DNA of 11,698 nt. It comes from an uncultured Lacticaseibacillus sp. Its GTDB lineage: Bacteria > Bacillota > Bacilli > Lactobacillales > Lactobacillaceae. The stretch's first letter is position 1, and each line of letters opens with the position of its first letter. This document shows, piece after piece, positions 1 to 5,465 of the stretch. Both the position numbers and the translations under genes were made by a program. The DNA lies in NCBI GenBank assembly GCA_934339215.1, contig CAKRHU010000026.1:1-11698 (forward strand), given 5' to 3'. The notes beneath the pieces were generated by a model that was given only the letters and a program-made list of their open reading frames with translations, was not told the DNA's origin and searched no databases.

Positions 1-439
1 ACATATACCAAAAACGGCGATTGACGAGCTTGGGTCCATACCAGCGCTCGGAAAACACCACCAGCGATGCCAGCACAAATACCAGACTGGTCAAAACTGT
101 GACTTGCGCTTCGATCAAAAAGATGCCGGTGGCGATCACTTGAATGATCACAAACTCCCAAATACTCCCAAATAGCAAATTAGAGTAAATCACAATAATG
201 ATCAACAAGTTGCGACAAACCCAGTCCAACGTTCCATGCGTCCCATGAATGAAGAAGGCCAACAAAATCATCATCGCACCGATATAGATCACTTGTGGAT
301 ATTGAAGCGAAATTTTATTCAGTGTTTTTTGTTTGACGACGCGTTTGTGCGTGCCGACATCGATTTGATTATAAACAGACATGAAGCCTAGTGTTGAAAT
401 CACCACTAAGAACATATTCAAGGCGTATTCTGTCAACAT
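1..439 (-). CDS. Polytopic membrane protein, N-terminal part (runs off left edge)
   Basis: An open minus-strand frame of 146 codons continues beyond base 1. The visible part is almost all membrane: hydrophobic segments lie near residues 4-22, 50-66, 75-93, 95-112 and 113-131. A basic loop (HKRVVKQK) follows the first span. Two tandem TAA codons close the frame just upstream. ATG is possible at 460 or 439. I chose 439 because GGGGGA sits 8 bases before it, and because the promoter at 475-503 would leave almost no leader before 460. The layout of five short spans and little soluble sequence resembles the membrane sensor part of some lactobacillar signalling enzymes such as GGDEF proteins. The catalytic part is outside the window, so that identity is only a guess. 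It could equally be another small integral membrane protein. Confidence 0.72.
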   Translation of the reverse strand, partial: MLTEYALNMFLVVISTLGFMSVYNQIDVGTHKRVVKQKTLNKISLQYPQVIYIGAMMILLAFFIHGTHGTLDWVCRNLLIIIVIYSNLLFGSIWEFVIIQVIATGIFLIEAQVTVLTSLVFVLASLVVFSERWYGPKLVNRRFWYM

Positions 440-474
440 GGCGATGATCCCCCAGACCATTGCGATTACTTATT

Positions 475-503
475 AATATGCGCAATTTTTGTCGGTACGT
501 CAA
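475..503 (-). promoter_or_regulatory. Promoter of the left-edge membrane protein gene
   Basis: Read on the minus strand, TTGACG (498-503) and CATATT (475-480) are separated by exactly 17 bases. The predicted start of transcription is near 468, giving a leader of about 29 bases to the ATG at 439 and too little room to initiate at the ATG at 460. This supports the shorter start. Confidence 0.55.
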
Positions 504-597
504 TGATTTTCGCCAATACGATAAAAATATTTGTCTGTAAATTGCGATTTTCCAACGCAAAATGTGTGATTCTCGGAGACTTCGTGCAAAGCAAAAT

Positions 598-624
598 AAA
601 AAGCCGACGTGTCGTCGACTTTTT
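598..624 (-). terminator. Intrinsic terminator of the niaP-nadC operon
   Basis: On the minus strand an 11-base arm (614-624) pairs with 598-608 around a 5-base loop, with one G-U pair. The arms end in A5 and T5 runs, so the T-run follows the hairpin on either strand. It begins 4 bases after the nadC stop. It may work in both directions, but no plus-strand gene ends here. Confidence 0.88.
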
Positions 625-628
625 AGCG

Positions 629-1459
629 TTAGCGTTGGTTGAAGCTGATATCCAAATTGACCACGCGATTGGTCAAGTAACCCAACGATAAGAAGTTTAC
701 CCCACAACCGGCGTAATCATGCAAGTTGCTGAGTTCGATCCCGCCAGAGATCTCAGTTTGAATACCAGCCGGGATCAACTGTTGCCAAGCTTTCACCGTG
801 TCAGGGGTTTGGTTATCAAACATGATGATGTCTGCATGCGCTTGAATGGCTTGTTTAACTTGCGCAAGTGACTCACATTCGACTTCGATCATTTTGGTGG
901 GACCATTCACCTGGTGCAGGAGCTGAATGGCTTGGCTTAAATTGCCAACGGCCGCCCAGTGATTATCTTTGAGCATCGCCATGTCATCGAGGCCTAAGCG
1001 ATGGTTCACCCCGCCGCCGACGCGCACAGCGTATTTATCAAATTGCCGCAAACCAGGCGCCGTTTTGCGCGTGTCGAGAATTTGAATGCTAGGGTCAGCT
1101 AAGGTATCGACTGCCTGTTTGGTTGCAGTGGCAATACCGGATAAGCGTTGCATCAAATTCAAGCTTAAGCGCTCAGCGGCCAATAAAATGGCCAAATCAC
1201 CAGCTGCCTCGGCGATCGGCGTACCAGCTGAGACAGATTGGCCTTCTTGAACCAACGGGTGATAGCTGATTTTTGTGCCGAGTAGTTGGTACAGAAATTC
1301 AGGGATCTGTAAACCGGCGATCACGCCAGCAGTTTTGGCCAGATACACCCCAGCCCCTTTGCGTCCAGTCAAAAGTGGGGTAGTGAGATCGCCACGACCG
1401 AGATCTTCATCCAAAAAGCGTTGTAGATCTGGCGCAACTCGTTTATAGCTTAGCGGCAT
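629..1459 (-). CDS. nadC: Nicotinate-nucleotide pyrophosphorylase (quinolinate phosphoribosyltransferase)
   Basis: This cytoplasmic enzyme converts quinolinate and PRPP to nicotinate mononucleotide, CO2 and pyrophosphate, feeding NAD synthesis. The 276-residue length is normal for the family. Visible family motifs are the N-terminal EDLGRGDLTT (18-27), the RLSGIAT stretch (105-111), DTRKT (129-133), GGGVNHR (148-154), MLKDNH (162-167), the IEVE strand (191-194), FDN (214-216) and the SGG and SLG phosphate-binding turns (238-240, 258-260). Lys and Arg residues expected to hold the two acids and PRPP are present. The ATG at 1459 has AGGTGG about 7 bases upstream, inside the end of the transporter gene, and the two genes overlap by 17 bases, so translation is probably coupled. 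No nadA or nadB is seen here, so the source of quinolinate is unclear. Uptake by the upstream transporter is an inference. Confidence 0.96.
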   Translation of the reverse strand: MPLSYKRVAPDLQRFLDEDLGRGDLTTPLLTGRKGAGVYLAKTAGVIAGLQIPEFLYQLLGTKISYHPLVQEGQSVSAGTPIAEAAGDLAILLAAERLSLNLMQRLSGIATATKQAVDTLADPSIQILDTRKTAPGLRQFDKYAVRVGGGVNHRLGLDDMAMLKDNHWAAVGNLSQAIQLLHQVNGPTKMIEVECESLAQVKQAIQAHADIIMFDNQTPDTVKAWQQLIPAGIQTEISGGIELSNLHDYAGCGVNFLSLGYLTNRVVNLDISFNQR

Positions 1460-2645
1460 TATCGGCCACCTGCGATTCTGTGACGTCTACAATGTTGTCG
1501 TCTTTGACGCCGAAGACTAAGACAATCAAGGCGATGATCAATAAGCCGACGAATAAACCAAACACCCCATGAATGCCAAAGCCGGCATCAAACAACCAAC
1601 CGACTAAAAATGGCCCAACAGTGGCGCCGATGCGACCGATCGATTGTGCAGTCCCCATGGCTGTCCCGCGAATAATTTTGGGAAATTGGCCAGGGGTCAA
1701 GGCAATCAACGTGCCCCAAGCGCCGAGGTCAAAGAAGGATAATGCAGCACCTGCGACTAAGATCATCGCCGTGGAGCTGGCATTGCCAAAGACCAAAGCG
1801 GCGATGATGGTGCCGACTAAGTAAATGCCCATGATCAACTTGCGCGAGACTTTGCCCATCAACCAAGCGGCCAAATAGTAACCAGGTAGTTGGGCAATAC
1901 TCATCGCCAAGGTGTAACCCAAAGAGTTGACAATCGAAAACCCGCGCATTGTCAACACACTTGGTAACCACAAGAAAATACCGTAATACGTCAACATCAC
2001 GATAAACCACATCACACTCAAGGTGGCGAGTGGTTTAAAGTGTGCTGGCTTCATCAATTCGGCAAATGGTGCATGCGCTGTTTTAACGTGTTTGGGCTCT
2101 GCGGGTAAGTGTTCCCGTAAGATAAACGCATATAAGGCGGCGACTAAGGTGATAGCCACGGCGATCCGCCAACCAAAAGCCGGCATCACTAAGAAGGCAA
2201 TCAAGCTAGCGACGATCCAGCCCCAAGCCCAAAAGCTATCGCCTAACACCAACATCTGCGAACGCTTGACGCCAGTGAAGTGATCCGCCAACATGGTGGC
2301 TGCCACTGGTAACTCGCCACCAAGGCCAAAGCCGGTCACCACCCGAATGGCCATAAACCATTCGACATTTGGCGCAAAGGCTAATGCTAAATTGCTGACA
2401 GAAAATAAAATCAATGTGCCCATCAACACATGCTTGCGACCGTAAGCATCAGCTAAACGACCACATAACACAGCGCCAAAAATCATCCCGATAGACGTCA
2501 TGGCGCCTACCAAACCTAATTGCGTGCCGGTCAAAGACCATTCAGTTTTCAACAGCGGCATAATGAATGAGAGCAAGGCGACATCCATGGCATCAAATAG
2601 CCACGCCGTCCCCACGATCAATAATAAGTGCTTTGGTGTTTTCAT
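1443..2645 (-). CDS. niaP: MFS transporter of the NiaP type (niacin or related NAD precursor uptake)
   Basis: A 400-residue, 12-span major facilitator protein. The opening with WLFDAMDVALLSF (15-27), motif A GRLADAYGRK (62-71), the GLGGELPVAATM stretch, then SFWAWGW and later QLPGYYLAAWL closely follow Bacillus subtilis NiaP (YceI) as I recall it, a nicotinate carrier. The last quarter contains SFFDLGAWGTL, also typical. I chose ATG at 2645 over TTG at 2648 because GGAGG lies 6 bases before the ATG but only 3 before the TTG. It is the first gene of an operon with nadC. Because NadC uses quinolinate rather than nicotinate, this carrier might transport quinolinate or several pyridine carboxylates. 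That specificity is inference. Other aromatic-acid MFS carriers are the main alternative. Confidence 0.88.
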   Translation of the reverse strand: MKTPKHLLLIVGTAWLFDAMDVALLSFIMPLLKTEWSLTGTQLGLVGAMTSIGMIFGAVLCGRLADAYGRKHVLMGTLILFSVSNLALAFAPNVEWFMAIRVVTGFGLGGELPVAATMLADHFTGVKRSQMLVLGDSFWAWGWIVASLIAFLVMPAFGWRIAVAITLVAALYAFILREHLPAEPKHVKTAHAPFAELMKPAHFKPLATLSVMWFIVMLTYYGIFLWLPSVLTMRGFSIVNSLGYTLAMSIAQLPGYYLAAWLMGKVSRKLIMGIYLVGTIIAALVFGNASSTAMILVAGAALSFFDLGAWGTLIALTPGQFPKIIRGTAMGTAQSIGRIGATVGPFLVGWLFDAGFGIHGVFGLFVGLLIIALIVLVFGVKDDNIVDVTESQVADNAAKL

Positions 2646-2658
2646 CAAAATCCTCCGC

Positions 2659-2689
2659 CCTCGATTTGATTTAATAATGATATTCGAGG
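2659..2689 (-). promoter_or_regulatory. Inverted repeat in the niaP leader
   Basis: CCTCGA (2659-2664) and TCGAGG (2684-2689) form a 6-base inverted repeat around a very AT-rich 19-base spacer, just ahead of the niaP Shine-Dalgarno. It could be a weak leader hairpin or a protein site. Nothing more can be said from sequence. Confidence 0.25.
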
Positions 2690-2698
2690 TTGATTATG

Positions 2699-2727
2699 AG
2701 CTTACACCCAAGGCTTGACATAGTCAA
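2699..2727 (-). promoter_or_regulatory. Candidate niaP promoter
   Basis: On the minus strand TTGACT (2722-2727) is 17 bases from TAAGCT (2699-2704). The -35 is good and the -10 poor (3 of 6). The leader to the ATG at 2645 would be about 47 bases. The -35 lies inside a palindrome, which suggests repressor control. Confidence 0.45.
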
Positions 2728-2728
2728 G
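2714..2728. promoter_or_regulatory. Palindromic candidate operator at the niaP promoter
   Basis: CTTGACATAGTCAAG is a perfect 6+6 inverted repeat with a 3-base centre. It overlaps the -35 hexamer of the candidate niaP promoter, a usual place for a repressor. A NAD-metabolism repressor such as NiaR is one candidate by context only. I do not claim a match to its consensus. Confidence 0.4.
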
Positions 2729-2904
2729 ATATGGCCGTCAATTCAAATGTAAGGGCACGGTGCGATTGTGGATCAACGACTTAATAAACCTTGTCGGGAT
2801 GCGTGGTGCCGCTGGCGTTCGCTGGTGAAAAAAATTGGGGCTCACTTGAGCTGGTTTCTGAAATTGGACAAAAGAAATTTGTATCACTAAATTGAGAACA
2901 ATTC
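2729..2904. other. Unassigned part of the niaP-hrtR divergent intergenic region
   Basis: The whole gap between the two divergent genes is 332 bases (2646-2977). Outside the promoter and operator sites, these 176 bases hold no convincing gene, terminator or repeat. A plus-strand frame from TTG near 2791 runs 34 codons to a TGA near 2894 but has no ribosome binding site, so I do not call it a gene. Confidence 0.5.
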
Positions 2905-2921
2905 GTTGACACCGTGTCAAC
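2905..2921. promoter_or_regulatory. HrtR-type operator 1
   Basis: GTTGACACCGTGTCAAC is a 17-base palindrome broken only by its central base. It contains TGACACNGTGTCA, which as I recall is the core of the Lactococcus lactis HrtR operator. It covers the -35 hexamer of the hrtR promoter, so repressor bound here would block RNA polymerase. Confidence 0.82.
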
Positions 2922-2933
2922 AAACGGTATACT
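2906..2933 (+). promoter_or_regulatory. Promoter of the hrtRBA operon
   Basis: A perfect TTGACA (2906-2911) is separated by 16 bases from TATACT (2928-2933). Transcription should start near 2940. The -35 lies inside operator 1, and operator 2 starts at about +1, so the promoter is bracketed by two repressor sites. The strong hexamers suggest high output once repression is lifted. Confidence 0.85.
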
Positions 2934-2939
2934 GGTTTT

Positions 2940-2955
2940 GTTGACACGGTGTCAT
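2940..2955. promoter_or_regulatory. HrtR-type operator 2
   Basis: GTTGACACGGTGTCAT contains the 13-base core TGACACGGTGTCA, which is the exact reverse complement of the core in operator 1. The two centres (2913 and 2948) are 35 bases apart. It lies at or just after the predicted transcription start, so it could act as a roadblock or place a second dimer. Confidence 0.8.
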
Positions 2956-2977
2956 TTATACATAAAAGGGGAAAACC

Positions 2978-3466
2978 ATGGTTTCCACAATGTATCAAAA
3001 CCTCCCGCAAGCAAAACAAGAGCGCGTTGAAGCGGCTTTACTCAAAGAATTCTCGACGCATGCGTTAGCTGACGCGCAAGTGGCTCGAATCGTTTCAACG
3101 GCGAATATTGCGCGCGGAGCGTTTTATCATTATTTTTCTGATTTACAAGATGCTTATTTATATTTGTTTGGGCAGGTGATGCAAGCTGTCCATCGTAATG
3201 TGCCGAAATCCGGCGACATGTATCAAGCGACTGCGGATTTTGTTAATGGGGCGGTGGATTCAGAGTATCATGACTTGTTGCGGCAACATTTTGCCCACAA
3301 TGCGGCGATGTTGCCGAGTCACCAACCAACTGTTGATCTGCCGCCGATCGCTTGGGCGCAAATGACGCTTTGCCATGAAACGATTCGCTTAAGCTTGATC
3401 GACTCAGCACACAAGACGCAACATCTTGCCAACTTAAAACATGCGTTGGCCAAACTTGCCGAATAA
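2978..3466 (+). CDS. hrtR: TetR-family heme-responsive repressor HrtR
   Basis: A 162-residue TetR-family DNA-binding repressor, short for the family (usually about 180-200). The helix-turn-helix spans about residues 33-53 and includes GAFYHYFSDL (47-56), the typical recognition helix end. Aligned from memory with Lactococcus lactis HrtR, the N-terminal 72 residues match without gaps, and His72 (in QAVHRN) falls on the known heme ligand His72. His133 (in TLCHETIR) occupies the place of the second ligand, His149 there; the intervening region is about 16 residues shorter. The gene is first in an operon with permease and ATPase genes and sits behind two TGACACNGTGTCA operators, so it probably represses its own operon and releases DNA on binding heme. 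AAGGGG lies 6 bases before the ATG at 2978. Heme as ligand is inferred, not shown. Confidence 0.85.
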   Translation: MVSTMYQNLPQAKQERVEAALLKEFSTHALADAQVARIVSTANIARGAFYHYFSDLQDAYLYLFGQVMQAVHRNVPKSGDMYQATADFVNGAVDSEYHDLLRQHFAHNAAMLPSHQPTVDLPPIAWAQMTLCHETIRLSLIDSAHKTQHLANLKHALAKLAE

Positions 3467-3481
3467 TTAAGGGGGAACTTT

Positions 3482-4540
3482 ATGTTTTTAGCGTTGAAAG
3501 AAATGCGCAAAGAAAAATTACGCTACGGCTTGATCATCGCGATGATCGTGTTGATCAGCTACTTGATTTTTATCCTGACGAGCTTGGCATTAGGCCTCGC
3601 CCAACAAAACACGGATGCAATCAATTCATGGGGGATGCAAAGCATTATCATGAACAAAGATGCGGATATCAGCTTATCGCAATCCTTGATTCAAAAATCC
3701 CAAGCACCGAGTACTTTACCGAAGTCGCAGGCCTACATTGCGCAAGCGCCGATCGTGGCCAAAAAGTCTGGCCATGATCAGGTTTCTGGGACGTTTATCG
3801 GTTTAGATAACGACCAATTTGTGGCCAAGAAGATCACGTTAACAAGCGGTCACTTGGCGAAAAGCCGTTACCAATTAGTTGTCGATGATGCGTTTAAAGA
3901 ATCTGGCTACAAACTCGGTGATACTTTCAAGCTCAACGGCAATGCCCATGCCTACACCATCGTCGGCTTTACCCATAATGCCAAAATAAGTGTCGCGCCA
4001 GTGGTTTATGGCCGTTTATCCGCTTGGGCAACGTTGAAGAATGTCCCAACGACGATGATCGCCAGTGCCATTGTTTCGACGAAAACTGCTCCAAAAGCTG
4101 GCAATTCCGCCTTGCATACATATGATAAGGATACCTTTGTGCAAAAGTTACCTGGTTATTCTGCCCAGAATATGACCTTTGAAATGATGATCGGCTTTTT
4201 GATGGTGATCTCCCTGATCGTCATCGCGGTGTTCTTGTACATTTTGACGATGCAAAAACAACAAAACTATGCGGTATTGCGCGCCCAAGGCATTCCAGGC
4301 TCAGTGCTGGTTAAAAGCACGTTGAGTCAAGCCTTTTTAATGGTGATTTCGGGGCTTGTGATCGGCGTGATTTTGACCGTGGTCACCGCCATGGCGATGC
4401 CAAGTGCGGTGCCGATGGCCTTTGATGTGCCGATTTTAGGCGCAGTGGCGTTAGCATTGGTGGTCATCGCGATGCTCGGTGCGGTGATCCCTGTGCGCAG
4501 TATTTTGAAAGTTGACCCTGTCAGCGTGATCGGAGGCTAA
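3482..4540 (+). CDS. hrtB: Heme efflux ABC permease HrtB (FtsX/MacB type)
   Basis: A 352-residue membrane permease, the usual length for HrtB. One span lies near residues 16-39, followed by an extracytoplasmic domain of about 190 residues, then three spans near 232-257, 284-306 and 315-338. This is the FtsX/MacB layout. The QKQQNYAVLRAQGIPG segment (258-273) between spans 2 and 3 matches the cytoplasmic coupling loop of the family, and the end KVDPVSVIGG is the typical tail. As a dimer with HrtA it should move heme out of the membrane, protecting the cell from heme taken up from outside. It starts 15 bases after hrtR with AAGGGGGA as ribosome site, and hrtA follows 2 bases after its stop. If the heme assignment is wrong, it would still be a type VII ABC exporter of a toxic hydrophobic compound. 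Confidence 0.85.
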   Translation: MFLALKEMRKEKLRYGLIIAMIVLISYLIFILTSLALGLAQQNTDAINSWGMQSIIMNKDADISLSQSLIQKSQAPSTLPKSQAYIAQAPIVAKKSGHDQVSGTFIGLDNDQFVAKKITLTSGHLAKSRYQLVVDDAFKESGYKLGDTFKLNGNAHAYTIVGFTHNAKISVAPVVYGRLSAWATLKNVPTTMIASAIVSTKTAPKAGNSALHTYDKDTFVQKLPGYSAQNMTFEMMIGFLMVISLIVIAVFLYILTMQKQQNYAVLRAQGIPGSVLVKSTLSQAFLMVISGLVIGVILTVVTAMAMPSAVPMAFDVPILGAVALALVVIAMLGAVIPVRSILKVDPVSVIGG

Positions 4541-4542
4541 GG

Positions 4543-5217
4543 ATGCAAGCATTAAAAATTGAACATGTCGATCAGTTCTTCGGCACTGGCGCTAGTCGCG
4601 TCCAAGTATTACATGATGTGAATTTTGAAGCCAAGGCTGGCGAGCTCAGTCTGATCTTAGGCCCGTCTGGTAGCGGCAAAAGTACGCTGTTGACGATCGC
4701 CGGTGGGTTATTGACGCCGACAAAGGGCAATGTGCAAGTGGCTGGCGTTGAATTAGGCCAAGCTTCTGCCAAGCAAAAAGAGCAACTGCGCTTGAATCAT
4801 TTAGGCTTTGTCTTGCAGGCGTATCACTTGTTACCATTTCTGACGGTGAACGAACAATTCAAGTTAGTTGATCACGTTAAAAAATCTGGCAACTTGTCTG
4901 CTGACGCTTTGACGCAATTGTTAGAAGAATTAGGCCTGACGCCGTTCGTCAATGCGTATCCAAGTTCGCTTTCCGGCGGCCAACAACAGCGCGTCGCCAT
5001 TGCACGGGCGTTGTATCCAGATCCAGCCGTGGTGTTAGCTGATGAACCGACGGCCGCGCTAGATTCAACGCGGGTGATGCAAGTTGGGCAATTGTTGCAA
5101 GATTTGGCGCATGATCGGCAAAAAGCCGTGGTGATCGTGACCCATGATGTGCGCCTGCGTGCTTTGGCAGATCATGTGTATGATATGGTCGATGGGCGTT
5201 TGACTCAAGCACAATAG
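4543..5217 (+). CDS. hrtA: Heme efflux ABC ATPase HrtA
   Basis: A complete 224-residue ATP-binding subunit of the LolD/MacB class. Visible parts are Walker A GPSGSGKST (40-48), the Q-loop glutamine 92 in GFVLQAYHLLP, signature LSGGQQQR (143-150), Walker B VVLADEP (163-169) with catalytic Glu168, D-loop ALD (172-174) and switch His201 in VIVTHD. All catalytic residues are present, so the protein should hydrolyse ATP. It partners the FtsX-type permease encoded just upstream, and its GGAGG ribosome site lies within the last codons of hrtB, so the two are probably translated in step. The order regulator-permease-ATPase is that of hrtRBA in Lactococcus. No clear intrinsic terminator follows, so some transcripts may read on towards the L,D-transpeptidase gene. 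Confidence 0.9.
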   Translation: MQALKIEHVDQFFGTGASRVQVLHDVNFEAKAGELSLILGPSGSGKSTLLTIAGGLLTPTKGNVQVAGVELGQASAKQKEQLRLNHLGFVLQAYHLLPFLTVNEQFKLVDHVKKSGNLSADALTQLLEELGLTPFVNAYPSSLSGGQQQRVAIARALYPDPAVVLADEPTAALDSTRVMQVGQLLQDLAHDRQKAVVIVTHDVRLRALADHVYDMVDGRLTQAQ

Positions 5218-5266
5218 CGTTTGCTAACTTTTTGACCTTATTTTTTCCCAAATTGCTGTGCAATAA

Positions 5267-5295
5267 TTGTCATTTAACTGAAACAATTGTATTAT
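5267..5295 (+). promoter_or_regulatory. Distal promoter upstream of the L,D-transpeptidase gene
   Basis: TTGTCA (5267-5272) and TATTAT (5290-5295) are exactly 17 bases apart, each 5 of 6 to consensus. Transcription would start near 5302 and leave a leader of about 160 bases before the ATG at 5466. Confidence 0.6.
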
Positions 5296-5301
5296 AGAAT
5301 T

Positions 5302-5371
5302 GAAGGGCGCATGCAGACTGGCGTAAAGTTTAACTGCTAGCCAAGTCAGACTTTGAAACGCAGCCACCTTC
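5302..5371 (+). other. Foldable leader RNA segment upstream of the L,D-transpeptidase gene
   Basis: GAAGG (5302-5306) can pair with CCTTC (5367-5371), closing a domain of about 70 bases. Inside it, 5321-5329 pairs with 5350-5361 (9 pairs with a 3-base bulge). An alternative stem pairs GACTGGC (5316-5322) with GCCAAGTC (5340-5347) and shares bases with the first, so the two exclude each other. It matches no riboswitch class I can recognise. It could be a cis-regulatory leader, a small RNA, or chance. Confidence 0.3.
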
Positions 5372-5407
5372 GTTAAAACTTCACATTCTAGGTCTAGGGT
5401 TTAGTTG

Positions 5408-5416
5408 TGATATAAT
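5408..5416 (+). promoter_or_regulatory. Proximal extended -10 promoter of the L,D-transpeptidase gene
   Basis: TGATATAAT is a perfect extended -10 element (TGn plus TATAAT at 5411-5416). No good -35 is seen at 16-18 bases, which an extended -10 can tolerate. The start would be near 5423 and the leader about 43 bases. Confidence 0.65.
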
Positions 5417-5465
5417 TACTGCGAATTTTGTTGATGCGGATTGGCAGTCAAGGAGTGACTCATTC

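Noticed and set aside
440..460. Upstream ATG at 460 for the left-edge gene
   Set aside because: It has no Shine-Dalgarno and would lie only about 8 bases after the predicted transcription start; the ATG at 439 has GGGGGA at good spacing.
369..707. A 112-codon minus-strand frame covering the nadC end and the left promoter
   Set aside because: It crosses the nadC terminator and overlaps two better-supported genes. The protein is Arg-rich and unlike a folded product.
5214..5250. Possible terminator after hrtA (TAGC-GTTT-GCTA followed by T runs)
   Set aside because: The stem is only 4 base pairs and is set off from the T run, too weak to call.
5311..5340. Nine-codon leader ORF (ATG to TAG) in the L,D-transpeptidase leader
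   Set aside because: The only candidate ribosome site is too close to the ATG (3 bases) and so short a frame is expected by chance.
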